Positions 44,408-53,363 of a stretch of 64,000 nt of DNA are shown here, in pieces (position 1 is the stretch's first letter; each line of letters starts with the position of its first letter). Location of the stretch: positions 620,001 to 684,000 of the forward strand of contig NZ_NEXX01000001.1 in the NCBI RefSeq assembly GCF_002174125.1, written 5' to 3'. The DNA is from Acinetobacter populi (lineage in GTDB: Bacteria > Pseudomonadota > Gammaproteobacteria > Pseudomonadales > Moraxellaceae). The notes under the pieces were generated by a model. That model ran no database searches. It was not told the origin of the DNA and saw only the letters and a list, made by a program, of their open reading frames with translations. Position numbers and translations under genes: made by a program.

Positions 44408-44932
44408 ATGGCCTTTCAAGACATCGAAGTTGTACATGTGGTGGCCTGTGATGTTCAACAGTGTATTGGTAAAGGCAATCAACTGCCTTGGCATATTTCA
44501 GAAGATTTACAGCATTTTAAACGTATTACGCAAGATGGCGTGGTGATTATGGGGCGTAAAACCTTTGAATCCATGGGACGCCCTTTACCTAATCGTATTA
44601 ACTGGGTGATTACCCGAGATCATCAATGGACAGCAGAGGGCGTAAAAATTGCCTACTCCATTGACAATGCGCTGGAACAAGCTGTATTTGATCTGGAAGA
44701 AGTAGACAAGCCATCATTGTTTATTATCGGTGGTGGGGAAATTTTCAAACAAACCTTGCCTATTGCAGATCGTCTGGAAATCACCCATGTTGATCTGGAT
44801 GTACAAGGTGATGCCTTCTACCCTACAATTCCAGATGATTTTATCCTAACCGATTTTAGCGATCATATCAGCGCCAAAGATGCGATTTCTTTTCGTTTTG
44901 CCCAATATTTACGCCAAGATAATTTATGCTAA
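44408..44932 (+). CDS. folA: Dihydrofolate reductase
   Basis: 174 residues from MAFQDIEVVHVVA; AGGGAG lies 6 nt before the ATG and the 64-codon upstream extension overlaps thyA, so it is rejected. Motifs: GKGNQLPWHISEDLQHFKRIT (substrate and NADPH), VIMGRKTFESMGRPLPNRINWVIT, FIIGGGEIFKQTLPIADRLEITHVD. Regenerates tetrahydrofolate after thyA; target of trimethoprim. The stop overlaps the DUF4105 start by 7 bp. Confidence 0.97.
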   Translation: MAFQDIEVVHVVACDVQQCIGKGNQLPWHISEDLQHFKRITQDGVVIMGRKTFESMGRPLPNRINWVITRDHQWTAEGVKIAYSIDNALEQAVFDLEEVDKPSLFIIGGGEIFKQTLPIADRLEITHVDLDVQGDAFYPTIPDDFILTDFSDHISAKDAISFRFAQYLRQDNLC

Positions 44933-45987
44933 GTATGAACGACATCGATAAAAAAACCTTCCGCAAAAGTATTCTCGGTGCTTTATTGCACGGTCTGTTT
45001 TATATATTTGTCATTTTATCCAGTATCTGGCTGTGTCTGGCACTATGGATCCAACAACCATTTGGCAAAATTTTTAGCTATGTGGCAATTGGTTTCTGGA
45101 TTATCTTGTCCTGTAGCATTACTGGTGTCTACATCACACAGGCAATTTTTAAACGCAAAACTGATGTCTGGATTTATCTGTTGTGTTTTGCCATCGGTGT
45201 GACGTGGTACTTTTCCATGCAGCCCCGTAATGATCGTGACTGGAATCCCGAAGTCGCCAGAATTTTAAATTATCAACAACATGGCGATCAGATCACCATT
45301 GAAAATGTCCGTAATTTTAACTGGCGTAGTGAAACCGATTACGATATTCGCTGGGAAACGCGGCACTACAATTTATCCAAAATTGAAAGTATGGATTTAA
45401 TCCTGTCCTACTGGGCCGGAAATGACATTGCACATACCTTATTAAGTTTTAATTTTGCCGATGGGCGACATCTGACATTTTCGATAGAAATCCGTAAGGA
45501 AAAAACTGAAACATTCTCTAGTATTGGTGGTTTTTTCCGTCAATATGAACTTGCCATTGTGCCAGCCGACGAAAAAGATATCATCTATACCCGCAGTAAT
45601 ATCCGTAAAGAGCGTGTCTATATCTATCCAGTAAAAATGCCCAAAATTGCCATGCAGGAATTGTTTTTATCCTATCTAGAGCAAGGACAGGCATTGCAAA
45701 CTCATCCTCGTTGGTACAATACATTGTTTAGTAACTGTACCACCATCATTTTTGATATGGTGAATAAGATTGACCCAATCCCGGTCGATTATCGCGTATT
45801 GTTATCCGGAAAATTACCTTATTATCTTTACGATCATCAGATTCTTGATCAACGATACTCACAAGGTCAGTGGTTACAAATGGCCTATATCAATCCTAGA
45901 GTACAGAACTTTACACAGCTCAAAGATCAATCAAGTCAGCACTATTCGCAATTGATTCGTTCCGGATTACCCAAAGTAGATCAATAA
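44926..45987 (+). CDS. DUF4105 membrane protein (putative papain-like hydrolase)
   Basis: 353 residues. Three N-terminal membrane helices (about 18-42, 47-69, 80-97) precede an extracytoplasmic domain. GNDIAHTLLSFNFADGRHLTFSIE and YNTLFSNCTTIIFDMVN carry the His and Cys that define DUF4105, predicted to be an NlpC/P60-like catalytic pair. Family function is unproven. Alternative ATG at 44935. Overlap with folA suggests transcription as thyA-folA-DUF4105. Confidence 0.83.
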   Translation: MLSMNDIDKKTFRKSILGALLHGLFYIFVILSSIWLCLALWIQQPFGKIFSYVAIGFWIILSCSITGVYITQAIFKRKTDVWIYLLCFAIGVTWYFSMQPRNDRDWNPEVARILNYQQHGDQITIENVRNFNWRSETDYDIRWETRHYNLSKIESMDLILSYWAGNDIAHTLLSFNFADGRHLTFSIEIRKEKTETFSSIGGFFRQYELAIVPADEKDIIYTRSNIRKERVYIYPVKMPKIAMQELFLSYLEQGQALQTHPRWYNTLFSNCTTIIFDMVNKIDPIPVDYRVLLSGKLPYYLYDHQILDQRYSQGQWLQMAYINPRVQNFTQLKDQSSQHYSQLIRSGLPKVDQ

Positions 45988-45990
45988 GAT

Positions 45991-46019
45991 CAAACTGCTT
46001 TACAGTTTGCATCATTTTT
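45991..46019 (+). terminator. Probable terminator after the thyA-folA-DUF4105 unit
   Basis: CAAACTG pairs with CAGTTTG around CTTTA, then CATCATTTTT; stem short and T-run displaced by 5 nt. Confidence 0.55.
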
Positions 46020-46112
46020 GTTGATCAAATCACTGGCTATTTCTGGTATTTTTTGCTTTGATCAAGTAAATACAATTTAACCTGTTAACTTTAAATAAAC
46101 ATAGGAAAGATC

Positions 46113-46577
46113 ATGAAAAAAAACTTTTTATTGGGATGTGCCCTAAGCTCCGGCATCATTTTTTCGGCATGTAGCTCTACACCACCTGAAGTAAAAGTGG
46201 TACAAGCAAATAATTTGGCCCACCTACAGGGTAAAGTCTGGATTGTAAGCCAGATTGGTTCGCAACCCATTACCTATGCACAGAATGCCCAAACTGCAAA
46301 TATTGAATTTAGCCCAACTGAAGCCAGATTCAGTGGTTCTGACAGCTGTAACCGTATTATGGGCAGCTATCAGGCCGACAATCTGAATAATATTAGCCTA
46401 GGGCAAGTTGCCAGCACCCAAATGGCATGTTTAAGCAATAATGGACAAATTGAACAAGCTTATCAACAAGCACTCCAACATGTTGCCAAATACACAGTAA
46501 ACCATCAACAACTGGTCTTACTTGATGCTGAGGGAAATGCACTGGTGACTTTTATCAGCCCAATTCAACCGCGTTAA
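46113..46577 (+). CDS. META-domain lipoprotein
   Basis: 154 residues. Lipobox FSAC (Cys20). The mature part is nearly all META domain: GKVWIVSQIGSQPI, IEFSPTEARFSGSDSCNRIMGSYQ, LGQVASTQMACLSNNGQIEQAYQQALQHVAKY, with the two conserved Cys. Better preserved than the META lipoprotein at 14202 and without its linker. Possibly heat/osmotic-stress related like HslJ (family knowledge only). AGGAAAG precedes the ATG. Confidence 0.82.
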   Translation: MKKNFLLGCALSSGIIFSACSSTPPEVKVVQANNLAHLQGKVWIVSQIGSQPITYAQNAQTANIEFSPTEARFSGSDSCNRIMGSYQADNLNNISLGQVASTQMACLSNNGQIEQAYQQALQHVAKYTVNHQQLVLLDAEGNALVTFISPIQPR

Positions 46578-46681
46578 TTACCCTATGAATGCTGCTTTAA
46601 TTCCATCTGTCAAATTATTTAAAGCAGCAGCAATTATTTCACCTACGCAAATAAAATCTTATAGCCAATGAGGATTAAACA

Positions 46682-47203
46682 ATGCAACAGGCAATTTTTG
46701 GTGGCGGATGTTTTTGGTGTACAGAATCAGTCTTTCAACATATCAAGGGCGTACAGCAAGTAGAAAGCGGTTATGCTGGTGGACAACGCCAGAATCCGAA
46801 CTATGAACAGGTCTGTTCCGGCGCAACTGGTCATGCAGAAGTGATCCGTATTAATTTTGATGAACAGACAGTCAGTTATACACAGCTCTTAGATGTATTT
46901 TTTGCTACACATGATGCCACCACCCTCAATCGTCAGGGCAATGATATCGGCACACAATATCGTTCTGTGATTTTTTATCTGGATACAGCCCAAAAGCAAC
47001 AGGCACAAGATAAAATCGCCCAGTTAAAGGCCGATGGTATCAATGTCGTCACCGAATTAGCAGCGGCACCCGAATTTTATAGTGCAGAAGAATATCATCA
47101 AAATTTCTTTGATCGTAATCCAACCCAGCCCTATTGTAATTTTGCCATTCCACCCAAAATTGAAAAATTACGGACTAAATTTCCGCACTTATTTAAAGGA
47201 TAA
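46682..47203 (+). CDS. msrA: Peptide methionine-(S)-sulfoxide reductase
   Basis: 173 residues. GGGCFWCTE gives the catalytic Cys10; [53 protein letters not shown] and [10 protein letters not shown] are conserved. Cytoplasmic, thioredoxin-dependent repair of oxidised methionine. No fused MsrB. A hairpin without T-run (46591-46628, GCTGCTTTAA/TTAAAGCAGC) precedes it. Confidence 0.96.
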   Translation: MQQAIFGGGCFWCTESVFQHIKGVQQVESGYAGGQRQNPNYEQVCSGATGHAEVIRINFDEQTVSYTQLLDVFFATHDATTLNRQGNDIGTQYRSVIFYLDTAQKQQAQDKIAQLKADGINVVTELAAAPEFYSAEEYHQNFFDRNPTQPYCNFAIPPKIEKLRTKFPHLFKG

Positions 47204-47335
47204 AATGTTTTAATACCTCAGGCGACCTCCAAGAAGTATATAAGAGAAAATAATAAATCCTAATATGTTGCCAATTGAGGATATATTGAAATTCGGTTTA
47301 TTATAGTATTTCTTGATCTTATGAGCTAAACCAGC

Positions 47336-48247
47336 ATGTATATCGACAATATCGTAAGAAAACTTGATTTGGTTACGCTCATTATTTTTAAAACAATTTG
47401 TGAAGAAAAATCGCTCAGCAAAGCAGCTCAAAAGAACATGATTGCCTTATCAGCAGCCAGTAAACGTCTAACTGATCTGGAACAATCAATCGGTACGAAA
47501 CTCTTTATCCGTGATAATAAAGGGATGCAAATTACCCCGGCGGGAGAAAGCCTGCTTTATCATTGTCGTTCCATTCTGGATTCTGTTTATCAGGCTTCAA
47601 TTGAACTGGACGAATTTAAACATGGGGTAAAAGGTTTTATCCGTTTACAGGCCAATCTTTCCACCATCATCCAGTTTCTTCCCGAAGATTTAAGTTCATT
47701 TATTAAAAATAACCCGCAAATTAAAATTGAACTGGAGGAACGGCCTAGTCTGGAAATTTTAGAACATGTCCAAAATAAAACCGCAGATCTGGGAATTTGC
47801 GTTGTCGAAAATAAAACCGTAGATTTGATCTATGAAAAATATCGTAATGACCGTCTGGTGGTGGTAGCCCAAAATGAAAGTTATCTTCAGGAAAAGCAAA
47901 TTATTTCTTTTGAAGATGCATTAGATCATGATTTTATTGGTTTACATGCACAAAGTGCCATTAACCGTATTTTAAAAGCCAAGGCCGATGATCTGGGCAA
48001 GCAATTAAAACTTCGAATTTTGGTCACCAGTTTTGATGCTGTCTGCCGTATGATTCAGGCAGGTATGGGGATTGGCATTTTACCTGAAAAAGTCTATGAA
48101 ATCCTTGGAAAACCTTTGGGTTTAAGTGCCATTTCATTATCAGAATCATGGGCCTACCGTGAACTTTATGTGGTATCCAAAGCCGATGAATTTCTTAATC
48201 CAGTTACACTGCTGCTAAAACAGCATTTATTAAATTGTCATTTATAG
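47336..48247 (+). CDS. LysR-family transcriptional regulator
   Basis: 303 residues. N-terminal winged helix (LVTLIIFKTICEEKSLSKAAQKNMIALSAASKRLTDLEQSIGTKLFIRDNKGMQITPAGESLL), then the effector-binding domain (LQANLSTIIQFLPEDLSSFIKNNPQIKIELEE; GICVVENKTVDLIYEKYRNDRLVVVAQ; MIQAGMGIGILPEKV). Same direction and 108 bp ahead of the CoA-transferase operon, its likely target. Shine-Dalgarno weak. Confidence 0.9.
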   Translation: MYIDNIVRKLDLVTLIIFKTICEEKSLSKAAQKNMIALSAASKRLTDLEQSIGTKLFIRDNKGMQITPAGESLLYHCRSILDSVYQASIELDEFKHGVKGFIRLQANLSTIIQFLPEDLSSFIKNNPQIKIELEERPSLEILEHVQNKTADLGICVVENKTVDLIYEKYRNDRLVVVAQNESYLQEKQIISFEDALDHDFIGLHAQSAINRILKAKADDLGKQLKLRILVTSFDAVCRMIQAGMGIGILPEKVYEILGKPLGLSAISLSESWAYRELYVVSKADEFLNPVTLLLKQHLLNCHL

Positions 48248-48295
48248 CAATTCTTTGCTTTCGCATTTCACGAACATCACTTCAAATTTTAAGAT

Positions 48296-48352
48296 TTGAT
48301 TTTAGATCATGTCTGTTAATAATTATCCATATCATGAACGAAAATATGGATA
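48296..48352 (+). promoter_or_regulatory. Promoter and perfect inverted repeat before the CoA-transferase operon
   Basis: A possible -35 TTGATT (48296-48301) and -10 around 48317-48324 precede TATCCATAT-N11-ATATGGATA (48324-48332 and 48344-48352). The N11 spacing fits LysR-type recognition, but the right arm contains the GGA ribosome-binding site of the ATG at 48356, so a hairpin controlling translation is equally possible. Confidence 0.5.
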
Positions 48353-48355
48353 TTT

Positions 48356-49552
48356 ATGGGCTTACCTCTACAAAAAATTAAGGTGTTAGAGATTGGCACC
48401 CTCATTGCTGCTCCCTTTGCAACGCGTATTCTTGCCGAATTTGGTGCAGAAGTTATTAAAATTGAACCCATTGGCAAAGGTGATCCTCTTCGTAAATGGC
48501 GTAAACTACATCATGGCACATCGCTTTGGTGGTATCTGCAATCACGTAATAAAAAATCACTGGCCCTTAATTTAAAAGCTCCAGAAGCTATCGAATTGAT
48601 CAAAAAAATCTTAACCGATACAGATGTGCTGATTGAAAATATGCGCCCAGGGGCCTTGGAAAAACTGGGACTGGATTGGGAAACACTTAAACAAATTAAT
48701 CCAAATCTGACTTTTGTCCGTATTTCCGGTTATGGTCAATCCGGGCCTTATAAAGACAAGCCTGGCTTTGGTGCTATTGGAGAAGCCATGGGCGGGATTC
48801 GTTATACAACAGGATCACCAGAGTCTGCTCCAGCCCGTGTTGGTGTCAGTTTGGGAGACTCGCTGGCTTCCTTACATGCCGTAATTGGTGCTCTAATCTC
48901 CATTATTAATATTAAAACCAATCAAGGTAAAGGACAGGTCATTGATGTTTCACTGGCTGAAAGTGTATTCAACATCATGGAAAGCATCGTTCCAGAATAT
49001 GATCTTTTCAACTTTGTAAGAGAAAGAACGGGCGGATCACTTCCGGGGATCGCACCATCCAACACTTACCGCACCCAAGATAATGCTTTTGTAGTCATTG
49101 CAGGAAATAGTGATCCGATCTTTAAACGTCTCATGACTGCAATTGGACGGGAAGATATCGCCAATAATCCCGAATTTGAACATAACGATGGTCGTGCTAA
49201 ACAAAGTGACTATCTGGACAAGGCAATTGAAAGCTGGACCAGACAACATACAATTCACCATGTTTTACAGGTTCTGGAACAGGTAGACGTACCATCAGGA
49301 CGCATCTATTCGGTTGCAGATATTGTCCATGACCCTCATTTTATTGCACGCGATATGTTACTGGACTCTACATTGCCCGATGGTCAGGTCGTCAAAATGC
49401 CGGGCATTGTTCCCAAACTTTCTGCAACACCAGGTCAAGTAAAATGGAATGGCCCTGATCTGGGTGCACATACACAGGATATTCTGCATACGCATGGTTA
49501 TAGCGATGAAGACATTACAGCCTTACGTGATAAAGGAGTAATCCAATCATGA
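48356..49552 (+). CDS. CaiB/BaiF family III CoA-transferase
   Basis: 398 residues. Family motifs: LPLQKIKVLEIGTLIAAPFATRILAEFGAEVIKIE, GDPLRKWR, SRNKKSLALNLK, FVRISGYGQSGPYKDKPGFGAIGEAMGGI and VSLGDSLASLHAVIGAL, with the catalytic Asp in the last. It moves CoA between carboxylic acids, here probably from succinyl-CoA to a branched or dicarboxylic acid. The 4-bp overlap (ATGA) with an HMG-CoA-lyase-like gene points to its product being a 3-hydroxy-3-methylacyl-CoA. Confidence 0.9.
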   Translation: MGLPLQKIKVLEIGTLIAAPFATRILAEFGAEVIKIEPIGKGDPLRKWRKLHHGTSLWWYLQSRNKKSLALNLKAPEAIELIKKILTDTDVLIENMRPGALEKLGLDWETLKQINPNLTFVRISGYGQSGPYKDKPGFGAIGEAMGGIRYTTGSPESAPARVGVSLGDSLASLHAVIGALISIINIKTNQGKGQVIDVSLAESVFNIMESIVPEYDLFNFVRERTGGSLPGIAPSNTYRTQDNAFVVIAGNSDPIFKRLMTAIGREDIANNPEFEHNDGRAKQSDYLDKAIESWTRQHTIHHVLQVLEQVDVPSGRIYSVADIVHDPHFIARDMLLDSTLPDGQVVKMPGIVPKLSATPGQVKWNGPDLGAHTQDILHTHGYSDEDITALRDKGVIQS

Positions 49553-50487
49553 CGACATCTCCAGATACTTTAATTGTCCAAGAAGTTGCACCACGTGATG
49601 GTTTACAAATTGAACCTACCTGGGTACCCACCACTGAAAAGATTAAGCTTATTAATGCGCTGTCACACATGGGATTTTCCCGTATTGAGGCGGGCTCATT
49701 CGTATCTCCTAAAGCCATTCCTGCATTACGCGATGGAGATGAGGTTTTTAAAGCGATAACAAGACATCCTGACATTATTTATGTGGCATTAATTCCTAAT
49801 TTAAAAGGTGCCTTACGGGCACTGGATGCTCAGGCAGACGAATTAAATCTGGTTCTGTCTGCGAGTCAAACACACAATCTGGCCAATATGCGCATGACAA
49901 AAGATAAATCATTTTTGGGCTTCGCAGAAATTAGTACCCAGATGAAAGAACTGGTCAAACTTAATGGCACCGTGGCAACAACTTTCGGCTGCCCATTTGA
50001 AGGAAAAATTGATCCTAATGAAGTTATGCGTTTGGTAGAAAACTATCTTGCATTAGGTATTCAAAATATTACGCTCGCAGATACAACTGGTATGGCAAAT
50101 CCGGTTCAGGTGAAAAACATTGTGCGTCAAGTATTAACCCTCATTACGCCTGAACAATTAACGCTACATTTTCATAATACCCGTGGTCTAGGCCTTTGTA
50201 ATGTACTAGCAGCCTACGAAATAGGGGCGCGCCGCTTTGATTCCGCCATTGGAGGATTGGGAGGTTGTCCATTCGCACCGGGCGCATCCGGAAATATCTG
50301 TACCGAAGATTTGGTCAATATGTGTCAAGAAATAGGCATCCCCACCACCATTGATCTGGAACAGGTCATACAACTTTCCCGAAAACTACCTGCTTTACTG
50401 GGACATGATACACCAAGCCAGTTAGCAAAAGCAGGACCTAACCATCATTTGCATAGTCCTCCTGACTACATCAAAACATTAGTTTAA
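49549..50487 (+). CDS. Hydroxymethylglutaryl-CoA lyase-like enzyme
   Basis: 312 residues. HMGL-type TIM barrel: VQEVAPRDGLQIEPTWVPT (metal Asp), ASQTHNLANMRMTK, TTFGCPFEGKI, LADTTGMANPVQV, LHFHNTRGLGLCNVLAAYEIGARRFDSAIGGLGGCPFAPGASGNICTEDLV with the HMG-CoA lyase Cys signature. Would split HMG-CoA to acetyl-CoA and acetoacetate, or cleave a related 3-hydroxy-3-methylacyl-CoA. Co-translated with the CoA-transferase; not part of a leucine pathway cluster here. Confidence 0.9.
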   Translation: MTTSPDTLIVQEVAPRDGLQIEPTWVPTTEKIKLINALSHMGFSRIEAGSFVSPKAIPALRDGDEVFKAITRHPDIIYVALIPNLKGALRALDAQADELNLVLSASQTHNLANMRMTKDKSFLGFAEISTQMKELVKLNGTVATTFGCPFEGKIDPNEVMRLVENYLALGIQNITLADTTGMANPVQVKNIVRQVLTLITPEQLTLHFHNTRGLGLCNVLAAYEIGARRFDSAIGGLGGCPFAPGASGNICTEDLVNMCQEIGIPTTIDLEQVIQLSRKLPALLGHDTPSQLAKAGPNHHLHSPPDYIKTLV

Positions 50488-50522
50488 AACAATGACCAAC
50501 TCATTTATTAATGGAGATAAAA

Positions 50523-51848
50523 ATGAGTGATTCACAAGCAATGGAATTAAAAGAGTACGCACTCGCAGAAAAAAAGCTGATTCATAAAGTGGCATGGAAA
50601 ATCATGCCCTTAATTATGATCTGTTATTTGTTTGCATTTTTTGATCGTATTAATATTAGTTTCGCCAAATTCCAGCTTCAGGCAGACCTGTCCTTAAGTG
50701 ATACGGCTTATGGCCTAGGTGCCAGCCTTTTTGTCGTCGGATATGTTATTTTTGAAGTACCGAGTAATTTATTTTTACATAAATTCGGTGCACGTAAATG
50801 GATTGCCCGCATCATGATTTCATGGGGAATTGCGACCTGTCTGATGATGTTTGTCACCACAGACTGGCAATTTTATACCTTGCGTTTTTTGATTGGTGCA
50901 ATGGAAGCGGGTTTTGCTCCGGGTGTTTTATATTATATGACGCTCTGGTTCCCTCAATCTTATCGTGGACGTATTATTTCCTTATTTTTTCTGGCATCGG
51001 CCTTCTCTGGAATTTTTGGCGGCCCCTTCTCAGGCTTTTTACTTTCCTCCATGGATGGTGTATTGGCAATCCGTGGCTGGCACTGGTTATTCCTTCTCGG
51101 CGGTATTCCATGTGTGATTTTAGGATTAATGGTATTAACCTATCTTAAAGATCAAATTGACGATGCCAAATGGTTAACGCCCTCTGAAAAAACACATTTA
51201 AAAACTCTGGTTCAACCCAAAGAAGCCTCTAAAGCCTCTCATTCCTTATGGGAAGCCATTAAAACGCCCGGATTATTAATTCTTGGTCTAATTTATTTTT
51301 TAATCCAAATTGCATCTTATGGGCTAAATTTCTGGGGACCACAATTAATCAAAAGTTCTGGTGTGGAAAGTACCCAAATGATTGGGTTCCTGACTGCTAT
51401 TCCCTATATTATGGGGGCAATTACCATGGTAATTGTTGGACGTCTGTCAGATAAATCCGGTGAACGTCTCAAATTCACCATTTTCTTGCTAGGTCTGGGA
51501 GCAATTGGCTTTTTAACCGCGGGTATCTTTGATCGTAATACCACCATTGTTGTGACTTCACTGGCCTTATTGGGTGCTGGTATTGTAGCGGCCATTCCAT
51601 CTTTCTGGAATCTACCACCAAAAGTATTGGTCGGTGCTGGTGCCGGTGCTGCGGGTGGAACTGCATTAATTAATACACTAGGTCAGCTAGGTGGTATTGT
51701 GAGTCCTGTAATGGTCGGACATATTAAAGATTTAACCGGTAGTACAACACCAGCCTTGTATCTTATCGCAGGTCTATGCCTATTCACAATTATCTTACTG
51801 GCCTTCTGTACCCCTAAAGTATTGCGGGAAAAAGAAAACATGAATTAA
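50523..51848 (+). CDS. MFS transporter, anion:cation symporter (ACS) type
   Basis: 441 residues from MSDSQAMELK; GGAG is 6 nt before this ATG, so the four-codon-longer start is rejected. Twelve membrane helices with the ACS hallmarks FAFFDRINISFAKFQLQADLSLSDTAYGLGASLFVVGYVIFEVPSNL and RFLIGAMEAGFAPGVLYYMTLWFPQSYRGR. Relatives import phthalate, tartrate, glucarate and other acids. As the last gene of the LysR/CoA-transferase/lyase cluster it likely imports the acid degraded by them. Strong terminator follows. Confidence 0.9.
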   Translation: MSDSQAMELKEYALAEKKLIHKVAWKIMPLIMICYLFAFFDRINISFAKFQLQADLSLSDTAYGLGASLFVVGYVIFEVPSNLFLHKFGARKWIARIMISWGIATCLMMFVTTDWQFYTLRFLIGAMEAGFAPGVLYYMTLWFPQSYRGRIISLFFLASAFSGIFGGPFSGFLLSSMDGVLAIRGWHWLFLLGGIPCVILGLMVLTYLKDQIDDAKWLTPSEKTHLKTLVQPKEASKASHSLWEAIKTPGLLILGLIYFLIQIASYGLNFWGPQLIKSSGVESTQMIGFLTAIPYIMGAITMVIVGRLSDKSGERLKFTIFLLGLGAIGFLTAGIFDRNTTIVVTSLALLGAGIVAAIPSFWNLPPKVLVGAGAGAAGGTALINTLGQLGGIVSPVMVGHIKDLTGSTTPALYLIAGLCLFTIILLAFCTPKVLREKENMN

Positions 51849-51881
51849 TCCATTGTTTTTTAGTTTTTATTCTTTTTTATC

Positions 51882-51909
51882 ACTCGGCAAGCATTTGCCG
51901 AGTTTTTTT
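51882..51909 (+). terminator. Intrinsic terminator after the MFS gene
   Basis: ACTCGGCAA pairs with TTGCCGAGT around a 4-nt loop, then seven T. Confidence 0.92.
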
Positions 51910-52230
51910 ATTAACCATTCTGAGCAATAATATTGTCTTAGACCGGAAATTCGTTGAGCTTGTTTAGGGCAATAGTCACATTCGCTTGTATTGTGTTTAA
52001 TCTCACAGATAGGTAGCCGATTAAGAATATCTTAGTTTTCTAGTAAGAGTTGATATTGAAAATTTACTTTTCAAAGCATTACACATTCTCATCTTTCGTC
52101 TTGAGAAGATTAAATATATACGTCATTGTGTGCTTTCCAATTGCACGTTGAAAAGTCCAATAATACTCATCTAGCAAACTTTTTAACTAACTACACATGT
52201 ATGACAATTAATAGTTGAATTCATGATATA
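51910..52230. other. 321-bp gap, possible gene remnant on the minus strand
   Basis: No intact gene. On the minus strand an open stretch without start codon from about 52035 down into the terminator reads LPICEIKHNTSECDYCPKQAQ then RISGLRQYYCSEW, a Cys-rich pattern that could be the tail of a decayed zinc-binding protein. No matching inverted-repeat IS ends seen. Otherwise AT-rich and featureless. Confidence 0.3.
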
Positions 52231-52266
52231 AAAAAAGCTACTCGCTTCTGGCGAGAGTAGCTTTTA
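52231..52266 (-). terminator. Intrinsic terminator of the tonB-exbB-exbD unit
   Basis: AAAGCTACTCGC pairs imperfectly with GCGAGAGTAGCTTT around TTCTG; A-run on the plus strand gives the T-tail on the minus strand. Confidence 0.85.
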
Positions 52267-52282
52267 TTTTTTTAATAGAATT

Positions 52283-52687
52283 TTAATTTTCGCTGACAAA
52301 CGCAATATCTGCCAAACCAGCTTCACTTGCACGGGACATCACCTGCGCAGTTGAATCATATTTTGAATCTTTATCCGCACGAAGCTGAATCGTTGGTTTC
52401 TGTGTTGCCTGACTTTTCTCTTGGAAACGTCGTGCCAATTCATCCAGTGATACAATGTCTCCATTCCACGCGATCTGATTATCTTTATCGATACTTACAG
52501 TAATCGCTTCCGGTGGCTGCTCTTGCATTTCTGCTGTTGTTTTCGGCAATGTCAACGGAATGGAAGGATTCGCTACAGTCGCTGTGACCAAAAAGATAAT
52601 CATCAATACCAGCATGATGTCGATCAACGGAATAAGGTTCATCTCCGTCATGCCTTGATCATTATCTTCTCCTAGAGAAAATGCCAT
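52283..52687 (-). CDS. exbD: ExbD-type biopolymer transport protein
   Basis: 134 residues. One N-terminal membrane helix with the essential Asp in LIPLIDIMLVLMIIFLVTA, then a periplasmic domain (ITVSIDKDNQIAWNGDIVSLDELARRF). With ExbB it forms the proton channel that energises TonB. Overlaps exbB by one base at the stop/start junction. Last gene of tonB-exbB-exbD. Confidence 0.93.
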   Translation of the reverse strand: MAFSLGEDNDQGMTEMNLIPLIDIMLVLMIIFLVTATVANPSIPLTLPKTTAEMQEQPPEAITVSIDKDNQIAWNGDIVSLDELARRFQEKSQATQKPTIQLRADKDSKYDSTAQVMSRASEAGLADIAFVSEN

Positions 52688-53316
52688 TATGCCTGACCTC
52701 CAGCATATTGTGCTTTACTGGTTGCAACTTGTTCAGAATGCTCAGCTACATGCTTTTGATCCTGTAAAATTGTATCAATCAACAAGCCATGTGCATGATC
52801 TTGCAAGTCATTTGACAATGTACGATTCTGACGTACACAGATGTTATAGGCAAGTACCGCAGGAATCGCTACAGCTAGACCAAGACCTGTCATAATCAGT
52901 GCTTCACCGACTGGTGTAGCAACCTGAGCAAGGCCGGCCTGACCACTGGAACCTACCGCTACAAGTGCATGGAAAATACCCCATACTGTACCAAACAAAC
53001 CGACAAAAGGTGCAAGTGATGCAATTGTACCCAATACAGAGACACCTTTATCTGCGGCAGATTTTTCACGGGCAATCTGCTGTAATAACACCTGTTCGGC
53101 AGCTGCTTTACGTTGATCATAGGCCAATGCACTTATACGGCTTTTCAGGTCTGCAATCGCTTTTTGTAAATGGGCTTTTGCTTGCTGTTTAATTTGCTTG
53201 GTACCCAAAATGCGGATAATAAAGATTGTCCACGTCGTAATCGACATTGCAAGTAGAATAAAATACAGCGTCTTACTTACCGCATCTGCATGTTGCCAAT
53301 ACACTGAAAAGTTCAT
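52687..53316 (-). CDS. exbB: ExbB-type proton channel protein (MotA/TolQ/ExbB family)
   Basis: 209 residues. Three membrane helices: an N-terminal one (LYFILLAMSITTWTIFIIRIL) and two in the family core (ASLAPFVGLFGTVWGIFHALVAVG; ATPVGEALIMTGLGLAVAIPAVLAYNI), with the pore Thr and Glu residues. AAGGAG lies before the ATG. Linkage to a tonB with a Fur-like site favours ExbB over TolQ. Confidence 0.92.
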   Translation of the reverse strand: MNFSVYWQHADAVSKTLYFILLAMSITTWTIFIIRILGTKQIKQQAKAHLQKAIADLKSRISALAYDQRKAAAEQVLLQQIAREKSAADKGVSVLGTIASLAPFVGLFGTVWGIFHALVAVGSSGQAGLAQVATPVGEALIMTGLGLAVAIPAVLAYNICVRQNRTLSNDLQDHAHGLLIDTILQDQKHVAEHSEQVATSKAQYAGGQA

Positions 53317-53363
53317 TATTCGAACTCCTTAATTTTCAAATATTTCGGTTTAGCCCTGCGGCT

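Noticed and set aside
47210..47335. Minus-strand open frame over the msrA-LysR gap
   Set aside because: It runs into the LysR helix-turn-helix coding sequence, has poor composition and no Shine-Dalgarno.
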